Positions 18,145 through 26,956 of a stretch of DNA of 64,000 bases are shown here, piece by piece. The notes below the pieces were generated by a model. It was not told where the DNA came from and searched no databases. It worked only from the letters and a program-made list of their open reading frames with translations. The stretch comes from Nocardia flavorosea (GTDB taxonomy: Bacteria; Actinomycetota; Actinomycetes; Mycobacteriales; Mycobacteriaceae). A program made the position numbers and the translations under genes. The stretch covers positions 248,001-312,000 of the forward strand of contig NZ_JADLQL010000004.1 in the NCBI RefSeq assembly GCF_015477805.1. Direction: 5' to 3'. Every line of letters begins with the position of its first letter. Positions within the stretch are counted from its first letter, which is position 1.

Positions 18145-19362
18145 ATGTTTCCGGTCGAGCTGTCCGGTACCCGGGCGCGGACGTTGATGTGGGCCCAGGA
18201 GAGCGAGATCGATGCGGCGGCGCTGCAACAGCTGCGCAATATCGCCCGGCTGGAATGGGTGCACGGCGTCCGGGTCATGCCGGATGTGCACCTCGGGAAG
18301 GGCGCCACCGTCGGCTCGGTGATCGCCATGCGTGACGCGGTCGCACCGGCAGCGGTCGGAGTCGATATCGGCTGCGGTATGGAGAGCGTGCGCACCGATC
18401 TGACCGCAGCCGATCTGCCCGACGACCTGCGCGCCCTGCGCTCGGCGATCGAGGCGGCGGTACCGGTGGGCTTCAATGCCCACAAGAAGCCGGTGCAGGT
18501 GAGCAAACTGGCACCGGGACCGTCCGGTGTCGCTACCCCGACGCTGCGTACCGGCTGGGATCGGTTCTGGTCGGCGTTCGACGACCTCGACGAGTCCGTG
18601 GCACCGCGGGAGTCCAAGGCGCACAAGCAGATGGGTTCGCTGGGCGGGGGCAACCACTTCATAGAGGTTTGCCTGGATCAGGACGATCAGGTGTGGATCC
18701 TGCTGCATTCCGGCAGCCGCAATATCGGCAAGGAAATCGCCGAACGGCATATGGCGGTGGCCCGCGAGCTGCCGCACAATCAGAACCTGGTCGATCGCGA
18801 CTTGGCGGTGTTCCTGGCGAACACCCCGGAAATGACGGCCTACCGGCACGACCTGACCTGGGCGCAGGAGTACGCGGCCCGCAACCGCGCGGTCATGCTG
18901 GCGCTGGTGTGCGAGGCGGTGCGCAAGCAGTTCCCCACCCGCGAGGTCCGGTTCGATACGCCTATCTCGTGCCACCACAATTATGTGGCGGAGGAGAACA
19001 TCGACGGTGTCCCCATGCTGGTGACTCGTAAGGGCGCGGTCCGCGCCGGGGCGGGCGATATGGCGCTCATCCCGGGCTCGATGGGAACTCGCTCCTACGT
19101 GGTACGCGGTAAAGGCAACCCCGAGTCGTTCCAGTCGGCATCGCACGGTGCGGGCCGGCGGATGAGCCGCAATGCCGCCAAGCGGCAGTTCAGTGTGGCG
19201 GATCTGGTCGCCCAGACCGAAGGGGTGGAGTCGCGTAAGGACGCCGGTGTCCTGGACGAGATCCCGGCGGCCTACAAGAACATCGACGAGGTGATCGAGG
19301 CCCAGCACGATCTGGTCGATGTGGTGGCCACCCTGCGCCAGGTGCTCTGTGTGAAGGGCTGA
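18145..19362 (+). CDS. rtcB: RtcB family RNA ligase
   Basis: RtcB joins RNA 2',3'-cyclic phosphate or 3'-phosphate ends to 5'-OH ends using GTP and Mn2+. The 405-residue product has VHLGKGATVGSVIA, VGVDIGCGMESVRTDL (metal-binding Cys), MGSLGGGNHFIEV (metal and guanylate site), LLHSGSRNIG, ISCHHNYVAEE, and SHGAGRRMSR; the conserved metal His/Cys residues all appear present. Start ATG 18145 follows GGAAGGA. No RtcA cyclase or archease gene is adjacent. The Ro60/Y-RNA locus at 43 kb is a plausible functional partner, since rsr, Y RNA and rtcB form one operon in Salmonella. Confidence 0.95.
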   Translation: MFPVELSGTRARTLMWAQESEIDAAALQQLRNIARLEWVHGVRVMPDVHLGKGATVGSVIAMRDAVAPAAVGVDIGCGMESVRTDLTAADLPDDLRALRSAIEAAVPVGFNAHKKPVQVSKLAPGPSGVATPTLRTGWDRFWSAFDDLDESVAPRESKAHKQMGSLGGGNHFIEVCLDQDDQVWILLHSGSRNIGKEIAERHMAVARELPHNQNLVDRDLAVFLANTPEMTAYRHDLTWAQEYAARNRAVMLALVCEAVRKQFPTREVRFDTPISCHHNYVAEENIDGVPMLVTRKGAVRAGAGDMALIPGSMGTRSYVVRGKGNPESFQSASHGAGRRMSRNAAKRQFSVADLVAQTEGVESRKDAGVLDEIPAAYKNIDEVIEAQHDLVDVVATLRQVLCVKG

Positions 19363-19363
19363 A

Positions 19364-19397
19364 TATGCGGCGGGCCTGCCGGCCGGTCCGCCGCATA
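19364..19397 (+). terminator. Strong hairpin after rtcB
   Basis: TATGCGGCGGGCC (19364-19376) pairs along 13 positions (one G-T) with GGTCCGCCGCATA (19385-19397), starting two bases after the rtcB stop. There is no T-tract, as is common for actinobacterial terminators. It sits before the convergent membrane-protein gene. Confidence 0.65.
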
Positions 19398-19473
19398 CCC
19401 GGTGGTCGAGGCCACTGTGGACGTCTGTATCCCGGGCTGCTGTTCTTCGGGCAGCCGGGCCCCGGAGTCCGGC

Positions 19474-19953
19474 TCACCCGGCGAGCCGACGGCGCAGCAG
19501 ACCGGCGGTGAGCCCAGCGCCGAACAGCAGCACACCGACCATGAGCACCACCCCGCCGGACAGCCAGCTGTACAGCGCATGATCGAGATCCGTGGGCAGC
19601 CCGGGAACGGCCGAGACCAGCCGGTAGGTGCGTTCGGGTATCACGATCTGGACCACGCCGGGCAGGATTCCCCACACCAGCCCCGCGGCCATGGCCGCTC
19701 CCGGCACGGCGACCGCGAGCGCCGCGACGACCAGTAGCAGCGCCGCGCCCAGCACGGACTGGATCGGCGCCAGCCAGCGATCGGTGGCATCCCACCATCT
19801 GCCGGTGAGGACAGCGCCGTTGGCTGCGATACCGAGCGCCACCGGTGTGAGCAGCAGCGCGGCCGCGGTCGCCGCGATCGCGCGCGGGGTTCGTCCCGAA
19901 AACCGGCGGTCAGCCTCCAGATCACCACGATTCCGCTCGACGATTTCGGTCAT
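19474..19953 (-). CDS. Four-helix membrane protein of unknown function
   Basis: A 159-residue protein: a charged N-terminus (MTEIVERNRGDLEADRRFSG), then about four hydrophobic segments (residues 25-47, 63-85, 90-105, 128-150) and a basic tail LLRRRLAG. No family recognised. The start at 19951-19953 is supported by GAGGAG upstream; the longer in-frame stretch to 20067 is not needed. Convergent with rtcB. Confidence 0.75.
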   Translation of the reverse strand: MTEIVERNRGDLEADRRFSGRTPRAIAATAAALLLTPVALGIAANGAVLTGRWWDATDRWLAPIQSVLGAALLLVVAALAVAVPGAAMAAGLVWGILPGVVQIVIPERTYRLVSAVPGLPTDLDHALYSWLSGGVVLMVGVLLFGAGLTAGLLRRRLAG

Positions 19954-20337
19954 CCAGCACTCCTCGGGGCCGGTCGGTACTCGGTCGGCAGCCATTGTCC
20001 GTCGCCATCGACCCGACCCGTACAACTGGCCACCCGCCGCCGCGAGTCGGCCGGCATGAACGGCCACCGGTCGGCCCAGCCGTCTGCGCGTACGTCGCAG
20101 CGTTGCCCGCGCACGCCGACGGGCCTCTCTTCGACCTGCACAGGCAAGCGGTCACCTCTTCCGGGGTGACCGATCGGACGGTTGCTGTTGTGCCGATACG
20201 AGCCGAGCATCCGGGCCGCTCGCGCCGAGTCAGCGAGCAATCCCGTTGACTAGTTATCATCCGATGCATACTCTTATTTATCAGTCGATAACAACAATCA
20301 TTCGGGCCCGCCCGAATCTCCTTCCAGAGGAACCGCC
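19954..20337. other. Divergent intergenic region, partly AT-rich
   Basis: No supported gene. The right third (20240-20300) is clearly more AT-rich than its surroundings and carries the promoter and repeated elements described separately. Confidence 0.5.
20246..20292 (+). promoter_or_regulatory. Promoter with two TTATC-N4-GAT elements upstream of DoxX gene
   Basis: TTGACT (20246-20251) is a good -35; CATACT (20267-20272) is a possible -10 at a short 15-base spacing. Two related elements overlap it: TTATC-N4-GATGC (20254-20267) and the perfect inverted repeat TTATC-AGTC-GATAA (20278-20291), 24 bases apart. They look like tandem sites for a dimeric repressor over the start region of the DoxX gene. 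Confidence 0.45.
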
Positions 20338-20880
20338 ATGTTCGGCACACTCATGATGTTCGTCGTCCCCACACTCGTCCTCCGCCTGCTCGGCCTGGTC
20401 GGTCTACGCCGCTTCGCCACCTGGCGCGTCGCCGCGGCGCACGGGCTGGCCTTCCTGTTCACCATGACCGGGCTGGCGCATTTCATGCCCGATTCGGTAA
20501 CCGTCATGCCCAGCCACAGCGACCTGGCGGCTATGGTGCCCAGCGCGATCCCGTTCCCGGAATTCGCCGTGTACGCAACCGGTGTCCTGGAGTTGGCGGG
20601 CGCCGCCGGCCTGCTGTTCGCCGGCACCCGCCGCTGGGCCGGGCTCGGACTCGCCGCACTGCTGGTCGTCATGGTGCCGGCGAATATCTACGCGGCGGTC
20701 GAGGACATACCGCTCAACGGCGAACCACCCACACCACTGTGGTTCCGGATTCCCGAGCAGATCGTGTACTTCGCTGTCGCGCTCTGGGTGGCACAGGCGC
20801 TGCCATCGATATCGGGCGGTCGCGCAGAAGCCGAGCCGCACGCGGCCGCCACCCCGGAGATCGCGGGCCGCAGCCACTGA
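20338..20880 (+). CDS. DoxX family membrane protein
   Basis: A 180-residue integral membrane protein with four segments and the DoxX pattern (GLAFLFTMTGLAHFMPDS near residue 37; FAVYATGVLELAGAAGLLF near residue 78). DoxX-like proteins are associated with quinone or thiol redox chemistry, but the exact function of this branch is unknown. AGGAACC precedes ATG 20338. The promoter region suggests regulated expression. Confidence 0.82.
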   Translation: MFGTLMMFVVPTLVLRLLGLVGLRRFATWRVAAAHGLAFLFTMTGLAHFMPDSVTVMPSHSDLAAMVPSAIPFPEFAVYATGVLELAGAAGLLFAGTRRWAGLGLAALLVVMVPANIYAAVEDIPLNGEPPTPLWFRIPEQIVYFAVALWVAQALPSISGGRAEAEPHAAATPEIAGRSH

Positions 20881-20895
20881 GCCACCGATGCCACG

Positions 20896-20932
20896 CGGCC
20901 TTGCCCGGCCCTTTTCCGGCCGGGCAAGGCCG
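20896..20932 (+). terminator. Perfect 15-bp hairpin after the DoxX gene
   Basis: CGGCCTTGCCCGGCC (20896-20910) and GGCCGGGCAAGGCCG (20918-20932) are perfect complements around a 7-base CTTTTCC loop, 15 bases after the stop codon. Being symmetric it could stop transcription from both sides, between the DoxX gene and the convergent dehydrogenase. Confidence 0.75.
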
Positions 20933-21090
20933 TGCAGCGCAGCGGTCCCCGCCGGCTCCGGAACAAGACCGCGCGGCGCACCGGGCGCGGCGGGTACGGA
21001 CCACCGCGGCCGGCACCCCGACGAGGCAAGGCCGCGCGCCGTCCGTGCCGATCCCCGTGCCGGGTAGGCGAACAGCGCCCCCGGCGACGA

Positions 21091-21846
21091 TCAGCCCTGC
21101 GGGGTCGGCACGAGGATCAGTTCGGCGATATTGAGCCGCGCCGGAGCCGCGGTCGCGAAGGCGATCGCCTCGGCGATATCGTCCGGCTCCAGGATCGTCA
21201 TCGACGAGCGCCACTCGTCCAACTGCTCCCGCTGCGCCGCCCAGCTCATCCCGGCACCGAGTTCGGTTCCCACGAAACCGGGTTCGATGCTCTTCACCCG
21301 CACGCCCCGGGGCCCGTATTCCGCCCGCATATTGCGGGTCAGATGCGCAACCGCCGCCTTGGTGGCGCAGTAGACGGCATACTCGGGGAAGATCGCGTGC
21401 CCGCCGATCGACCCCACCAGCACCAGATCGGCCCGTCGGCCGCCGCCCGCCGCCGCCAGCAGATCGTCGATGAAAGCCCGCGCTGTGTACAGCAACCCGG
21501 TGACATTGGTACCGACCATCTGCTCCCACTCCCCGACCTCCGCGGATTCGAACGGCGCGCCGAGCATGACGCCCGCGTTCGCGACCACCAGATCCACCGG
21601 TCCGAGCGCCGCCCGGATCGTGGCGGCCGCATCGCGCACCGAATCCCGGTCCGCCACATCGGCGACAACAGCCACCGCGGCACCGCCGATCTCGGCCGCC
21701 AATTCCTCGATACGTTCCTTACGCCGGCCCAGCAGCGCGACCTCGGCACCGGCTGCAGCCAATCGCCGCGCGGTGGCGGCACCGATTCCGCTGGAAGCGC
21801 CCGTGACCACCGCGACCCGGCCGTTCAGATTCCCGTTGTTCGTCAT
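21091..21846 (-). CDS. Short-chain dehydrogenase/reductase
   Basis: A 251-residue classical SDR: cofactor motif VVTGASSGIGAATAR near residue 11, ADVADRDS, ANAGV, catalytic Ser block LVLVGSIGGHAIF, and Y-x-x-x-K in YAVYCATKAAVAHL. NADP preference is suggested by the GRR that follows the second strand. Substrate unknown. ATG 21844-21846 is preferred over the GTG two codons earlier. A divergent XRE regulator begins 101 bases away and probably controls it. Confidence 0.9.
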   Translation of the reverse strand: MTNNGNLNGRVAVVTGASSGIGAATARRLAAAGAEVALLGRRKERIEELAAEIGGAAVAVVADVADRDSVRDAAATIRAALGPVDLVVANAGVMLGAPFESAEVGEWEQMVGTNVTGLLYTARAFIDDLLAAAGGGRRADLVLVGSIGGHAIFPEYAVYCATKAAVAHLTRNMRAEYGPRGVRVKSIEPGFVGTELGAGMSWAAQREQLDEWRSSMTILEPDDIAEAIAFATAAPARLNIAELILVPTPQG

Positions 21847-21947
21847 GTCCACAACACTCGGCCCCGGGCCCGGCCGCTGCCAGGTCGCGGATTTCCTGGT
21901 AGTCGCGGGGCCACCCAGCCCGCCCGCCCCGCGCCTACGCTGAACAC

Positions 21948-22868
21948 ATGAATTCGGACAACCGCCTGGGAACGTTCCTGCGGGCCCGCCGCGAACTGGT
22001 CCGGCCGGAAGAATTCGGCCTGCCCGGCGGTGGCCGGCGCCGGGTCGCGGGCTTGCGGCGCGAAGAAATCGCGATGCTCGCGGGGGTGAGCGCCGACTAC
22101 TACGTGCGCCTCGAACAGGGTCGCGACAAACATCCGTCCGAACAGGTCGTCACGGCACTCGCCCGGGTGTTCTCGCTGGACGAGGAAGGGGCGGCCCACC
22201 TGCGGGAGCTGGCCCGGCCCGCCGCGACGCGGCCGCGTACACCGCGACGCCCGGAACGGGTGAGTCCCGGCCTGCTGCGGTTGCTGGATGCGTGGTCGCA
22301 CACCCCCGCGCTGGTGCTGGGCCGGCACCTGGACGTCTTGGCCGCGAACCCACTGGCCGCCGCGGTGAACGCTTGTTCGGTCCCGGGAGTCAACCAAGTC
22401 CGGATGGTGTTCCTCGACCCACGCGCCCGCGAGGTGTTCCCGAACTGGTCCCGGATTGCGGCGGATACGGTGGCGAGCCTGCGGGCGACTGCGGGCACCG
22501 ACCTCGACGATCCCCGGTTGACCGAACTCGTCGGCGAACTCTCGCTCAAAAGCGACGAATTCCGCCGGCTGTGGGCCCGTCATGATGTCCGGGCGAAAAC
22601 GTCGGGGGTCAAACAGTTCCACAACGAGATGGTCGGGGAGCTGACGCTGGCGTACGAGAGTTTCGCGGTGAGCGGCGCGCAGGGGCAGTTACTCATCGCA
22701 TACCACGCCGAACCCGGATCCGATTCGGACCGTTGCCTCGCGCTGCTCGGCAGCCTGATCACGAAGTCCCCGGGCGGCACGTCCCTCCACTCCGACCGGC
22801 TCGTCACGGAGGAACCCAACGGCGAACGTGCTCATACAGCTCAGCAAGCACACTGGACACAGGCGTGA
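21948..22868 (+). CDS. XRE-type regulator with MmyB-like ligand-binding domain
   Basis: A 306-residue regulator. Residues 8-85 form a helix-turn-helix (VAGLRREEIAMLAGVSADYY) with the typical LEQGRDKHPSEQV; residues 110-275 match the MmyB-like C-terminal domain (LLRLLDAWSHTPALVLGRHLDVLAANPLA; FPNWSRIAADTVA). Members are commonly encoded divergently from a short-chain dehydrogenase and repress it, as the layout here suggests. Ligand unknown. Confidence 0.9.
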   Translation: MNSDNRLGTFLRARRELVRPEEFGLPGGGRRRVAGLRREEIAMLAGVSADYYVRLEQGRDKHPSEQVVTALARVFSLDEEGAAHLRELARPAATRPRTPRRPERVSPGLLRLLDAWSHTPALVLGRHLDVLAANPLAAAVNACSVPGVNQVRMVFLDPRAREVFPNWSRIAADTVASLRATAGTDLDDPRLTELVGELSLKSDEFRRLWARHDVRAKTSGVKQFHNEMVGELTLAYESFAVSGAQGQLLIAYHAEPGSDSDRCLALLGSLITKSPGGTSLHSDRLVTEEPNGERAHTAQQAHWTQA

Positions 22869-22970
22869 ACCGGTTGCCGGTGTCCGGCACCGCCGAACCA
22901 TGGTGACCGCCGTGGCACACCCATGCGCGTCGATCGGCCGACGGCGAAGCCCGGCGCTATCGTTCGAACC

Positions 22971-23930
22971 ATGAGCGGCAGTGCCGGCACGGCGGTGGAA
23001 CTCGAGGTCGGGGATCACACGGTGCGGATCACCAACCCCGACCGGGTGTACTTCCCGGAAAGCGGCGCCACCAAGCTGGGTCTGGTGCAGTACTACCTGA
23101 GCGTGGGTGACGGTATCGTCAACGCGCTGCGGGACCGGCCGTGCATGCTGCACCGATTCCCCAAGGGCCTCGCCGGTGACAAGGTGCACCAGAAACGGCT
23201 ACCGGCCGGGGCGCCGGAATGGGTGCCCACCGTGCGGGTGTTCTTCCCCCGCTACAACCGGTACGCCGACGAACTCTGTGTACGGGAACTCGCCGATGTG
23301 GTGTGGGCGGTGCAGATGTCGACGGTGGAATTCCATCCCTGGAACTCGCGCCGGGCCGATACCGAATGCCCAGACGAGTGGCGCATCGATCTGGATCCGA
23401 TGCCGGACTGCCCGTGGCCGCGGGTACAGCGGGTGGCCGGGGTGGTGCACGAGGTGCTCGACGAGATCGGCGCCGTGGGCTGGCCGAAAACCTCCGGTGG
23501 CAACGGGCTGCATGTGTATGTCCGGATCGCGCCGGAACACGGTTTCCAGCAGGTGCGCCGGGCGGCGCTGGCCTTCGCGAAAGAAGTCGAACGTCGCGCA
23601 CCCGACGATGTGACCACCACCTGGTGGCGCCGGGACCGCGATCCCGAACTGCTGTTCGTCGATTACAACCAGAACGCCCGCGACCACACCATTGCCGCCG
23701 CCTATTCGGTCCGCGGTGTCCCGGCCGCCACCGTATCCACCCCGGTGACCTGGGACGAGATACCGGATATCCATCCCCGCGATTTCACCATCGCCACCGT
23801 CCCCGCCCGCTACCGCGAACTGGGCGATCTGCACGCCGGTATCGACGACGCGGTCTTCGACCTCACCCGGCTGATCGACTGGGCAGACCGTGACGAGGTC
23901 GATCTCGACGAGGACCCCGCGGATTCCTGA
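22971..23930 (+). CDS. Stand-alone LigD-type polymerase/primase domain protein
   Basis: A 319-residue archaeo-eukaryotic primase-type domain of the LigD polymerase family. Signatures: ITNPDRVYFPESGATK (phosphate-binding pocket), the catalytic acid pair WRIDLDPMPDC near residue 140, and KTSGGNGLHVYVRI with its His. Such proteins add nucleotides during end joining or base-excision repair. No ligase or nuclease domain is fused, so it resembles the mycobacterial PrimC/Rv0269c or Rv3730c type. Start ATG 22971 (MSGSAGTAVELEVG). It converges on a RecQ helicase gene. Confidence 0.9.
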   Translation: MSGSAGTAVELEVGDHTVRITNPDRVYFPESGATKLGLVQYYLSVGDGIVNALRDRPCMLHRFPKGLAGDKVHQKRLPAGAPEWVPTVRVFFPRYNRYADELCVRELADVVWAVQMSTVEFHPWNSRRADTECPDEWRIDLDPMPDCPWPRVQRVAGVVHEVLDEIGAVGWPKTSGGNGLHVYVRIAPEHGFQQVRRAALAFAKEVERRAPDDVTTTWWRRDRDPELLFVDYNQNARDHTIAAAYSVRGVPAATVSTPVTWDEIPDIHPRDFTIATVPARYRELGDLHAGIDDAVFDLTRLIDWADRDEVDLDEDPADS

Positions 23931-23955
23931 GCGCCGCCGACGCGGCCACCGAGGG

Positions 23956-23975
23956 GCCGCAGCGACTCCTGCGGC
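23956..23975. terminator. Hairpin between convergent polymerase and recQ genes
   Basis: GCCGCAG (23956-23962) pairs with CTGCGGC (23969-23975) around a 6-base loop, in the 68-base gap between two convergent genes. No T-tract; it could serve both. Confidence 0.5.
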
Positions 23976-23998
23976 GGGACGGGCCACCGGCGCACCTG

Positions 23999-26116
23999 TC
24001 AGGTCGGGGTGGCCAGGGCGAACGGCAGAACCGCGGGGGCTCCGGCGCGGCGCAGGGTCCAGGCGGCGACGGTGAAGGTCCAGCCGGAATCGGTGAGCGT
24101 GTCGACCAGCAGGATCGGGCCGTCCGCGGCGGACAGGTCGGGGATCTCCCACGAGTCGTACAGCGCGGCGACCCGGTGTGCGGAGTTGACCGCCGATACC
24201 GGTGGGTGATCGGGACGCAGGTGCAGCGTGCCCAGGTGCCGGAGACGACCGATATCGGCCAGGCGTTCGGCCAGGGAGGCGGTGAGCACGGGATGATCCG
24301 GTGATTCCAGGGCGAGCACCGCGGTGGGCCGCACGGCCCAGTCCCATTCCCGTAGTACGGGGATACAGGCCTGCACCACGTCGTCGGGAACCGGCCCGTC
24401 GGGTCCGTCGAGGACGGGGCGCAGTCGGCGGCCCCAGCCCAAGGAGTTGAGCCGGCCCAGCACCCGGCCGGTTTCCGCGCCTTCGGTGATCTTTCCGGAC
24501 AGCGAGATACCGAGTTTCGCCATACCGGTGGGCCACTGTTTGCGGGGTGCGAGGTCGAATCCGGGACGGTCCAGCCGGGCCCGGGTAGCGGCGACGGCTT
24601 GGTTATCGACGGTGGTGTCGCGATGCTTACCGGTGCAGTTGTCGCAGCGGCCGCAGGCGCCGGCGCCGGGGGCAGCGGCGAGGAGGGCCGGGTCGTCGAG
24701 CTGGCGGCGCAGGAACTCCATCCGGCAACCGGTGATCCGCTGATAGTCCAGCATGGCCTGTTGTTCGGCGGTGCGGGCGGCGTCCAGGCGTTCGTAGCGG
24801 TCGGCGTCGTAGGCCCAGGGCTGACCGGTCGCCAGCCAGCCGCCACGGACCCGGCGTACGGCACCGTCGACATCCAGCACCTTCAGCACCATGTCCAGGC
24901 GGGACCGGTTCAATTCGACCAGAGGTTCCAAGGCGGCCGTGGACTGCGGGCGTTCGTGGTCGAGCGCTTCCAGTACCGAGCGGACCACATGTTCGCGGGG
25001 GAACGCCACCGAGGCGAAATAGCTCCAGATCCGGGTGTCCTCGGGCCCGGGCAGCAGTACCACCTCGGCGCGTTCGGTGCCGCGTCCCGCGCGGCCGACC
25101 TGCTGGTAATAGGAGATCGGCGACGACGGCGCGCCCACATGGACCACGAAACCCAGATCGGGTTTGTCGAAGCCCATCCCCAGCGCGGACGTGGCGATGA
25201 GGGCCTTGACCTCGTTGTCCAGCAGCGCGGTCTCGAGCGCTTCGCGTTCGGCCGGATCGGTCTGGCCGGTGTAGGCGGCGACCCGGTGGCCGTGTGAGCC
25301 GAGCACATCGGCGAGATCGTGGGCACCCGCGACGGTGAGGGTGTAGACGATGCCGGAGCCGGGCAGCTCGTCGAGGTGGCTGCTGAGCCAGGTGGTGCGT
25401 TCCACCGCGTCATCGAACCGGACCACCGACAGATGCAGCGATTCGCGGTCCAGGCTGCCGCGCAGGACCAGGGTGTCGGTCCCGATCTGACCGGCGACAT
25501 CGGTCACCACCCGATCGTTGGCGGTGGCGGTGGTCGCCAGCACCGGCACATCGGTGCCGAGATCGGCGATCAGGGTTCGGATACGCCGGTAATCGGGCCG
25601 GAAATCGTGACCCCAATCGGAGACACAGTGGGCTTCGTCGATGACGACCAGTCCGGCGTCGGCGGCCAGCCGGGGCAGGACCTGATCGCGGAAGTCGGGA
25701 TTGTTGAGCCGCTCCGGGCTGACCAGCAGCACATCGACCGCCCCGGCGGCGACCTGCTGATGGATCTCGTCCCATTCGGTGACATTGCCGGAGTTGATGG
25801 TGGCCGCCACCACCCCGGCGCGGCGAGCGGCGGCAACCTGGTTGCGCATGAGCGCCAGCAGCGGTGAAACGATCACCGTGGGCCCGCGCCCCTGTGCGCG
25901 CAACAGCTTGGCGGCGATGAAGTACACCGCCGATTTACCCCAGCCGGTGCGCTGCACCACCAGCGCCCGGCGTTTGGCCACCACCAGGGCCTCGATCGCG
26001 ACCCACTGATCGTCGCGTAACCGGGCGGCCGGCCCCGCCAGTTCGCGCAGCAGCGCCTCCGCATGCTGCCGTAGTTCGCCGGCCTCGCCCACTGTGCTGC
26101 CCGGTGCGGTCGTCAT
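23999..26116 (-). CDS. RecQ-family DNA helicase with phosphoribosyltransferase-like C-terminus
   Basis: A 705-residue helicase: Walker A RTGWGKSAVYF near residue 61, DEAH box VVIDEAHCVSDWGHDFRPDY near 160, motif VI QQVGRAGRGTERAEV near 350, and a zinc site (Cys near 462, then CGRCDNC near 488). The last 100 residues differ from standard RecQ: LRPDHPPVSAVNSAHRVAAL followed by GPILLVDTLTDSGWTFTVAA, which resembles the PRPP loop of phosphoribosyltransferases. There is no HRDC domain. Start ATG 26114-26116 (MTTAPGSTVGEAG). It should unwind DNA in repair; the tail's role is unknown. Confidence 0.9.
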   Translation of the reverse strand: MTTAPGSTVGEAGELRQHAEALLRELAGPAARLRDDQWVAIEALVVAKRRALVVQRTGWGKSAVYFIAAKLLRAQGRGPTVIVSPLLALMRNQVAAARRAGVVAATINSGNVTEWDEIHQQVAAGAVDVLLVSPERLNNPDFRDQVLPRLAADAGLVVIDEAHCVSDWGHDFRPDYRRIRTLIADLGTDVPVLATTATANDRVVTDVAGQIGTDTLVLRGSLDRESLHLSVVRFDDAVERTTWLSSHLDELPGSGIVYTLTVAGAHDLADVLGSHGHRVAAYTGQTDPAEREALETALLDNEVKALIATSALGMGFDKPDLGFVVHVGAPSSPISYYQQVGRAGRGTERAEVVLLPGPEDTRIWSYFASVAFPREHVVRSVLEALDHERPQSTAALEPLVELNRSRLDMVLKVLDVDGAVRRVRGGWLATGQPWAYDADRYERLDAARTAEQQAMLDYQRITGCRMEFLRRQLDDPALLAAAPGAGACGRCDNCTGKHRDTTVDNQAVAATRARLDRPGFDLAPRKQWPTGMAKLGISLSGKITEGAETGRVLGRLNSLGWGRRLRPVLDGPDGPVPDDVVQACIPVLREWDWAVRPTAVLALESPDHPVLTASLAERLADIGRLRHLGTLHLRPDHPPVSAVNSAHRVAALYDSWEIPDLSAADGPILLVDTLTDSGWTFTVAAWTLRRAGAPAVLPFALATPT

Positions 26117-26206
26117 GGGCCCATACTGCCCGAGCCCACCGACAGCGCCCGGTCTCCGGGCCGGGCGTGCGGCGGCTCGCAACCGGCCCGGCGTCCGGCC
26201 GGTCCG

Positions 26207-26856
26207 TCATCCGATCAGGTCATCGCGGTAGCACCAGCGCCATGCCTCCCCTGGTTCGACGCTGCGGATCCCCGGATGACCGGTAGCGGCGAAATGCCCG
26301 GCCGTATGGTTCCCGGGCGAGAATTCACAGCAGCCGATGGCCGAGCCGCCCGCCTGCCACAGCGATACCGTGCCCGCAGCGGCAGCGCTCGCCGTGCGCA
26401 GGGCCACGAGCGCGGTCGCGTCGTTGAACAGTGACTCGGCCTCCAGCAGGGTGACGGTCCGCCGCGGCATCCCGATCCGCCGCGCAACCGCCGTGGCGAC
26501 CACCGCTCCCAGTGCCACCGCCACCGCGAACGGCACCGGCAGCAGCCACCACACAACCGCCGCCACCGCGAACGTGCTGAACAGCACCAACCCGACCGAC
26601 AACAGGGCGATGGTGCCGATCTCGGCCCGGAAATCGACCAGTGAAGTGCGTAGCGCCGCGGTGTACAGCAGCGGCGGCAGCAACCCCAGCAGCACGATCT
26701 CGGGTTCCAGGTGCACCTGCGGAACGAACGGCAGATAGGAGGCGGCCACTCCGGCCAGCGTCAACGCCAGCGGCTCGGATACCCCGCGGCCCGGGCCAGC
26801 GCAGCCACCAGTGCGGCCGAAGCCACCAGAACCACCAAGCCGATCGCGATATACAC
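26207..26856 (-). pseudogene. Decayed Na+/H+ antiporter fused to a UBP-type zinc finger
   Basis: From GTG 26854-26856 the reading VYIAIGLVVLVASAALVAAL looks like the start of a CPA1-type antiporter but shifts frame near 26780-26790, where another frame continues as SEPLALTLAGVAASYLPFVP and several membrane segments up to RTVTLLEAESLFNDATALV. After about residue 175 the sequence jumps to GCCEFSPGNHTAGHFAATGH and VEPGEAWRWCYRDDLIG, the end of a UBP-like zinc finger. Actinobacterial antiporters with that finger at the C-terminus are known, so most of the transporter and the start of the finger have been deleted. One frameshift plus one large internal deletion. Confidence 0.75.
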
Positions 26857-26956
26857 TGCGGCATTCTCGCAGGCCGGCCCGCACGCCAGAGGTATACGGC
26901 TCAGGGCACCGCGACGGGCCGAGAACCAGTGGCGGCAGACCAGGGCGCGAGCGCCC

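Noticed and set aside
17923..19308. 461-residue minus-strand frame
   Set aside because: Antisense to rtcB, whose metal-binding motifs are conserved on the plus strand.
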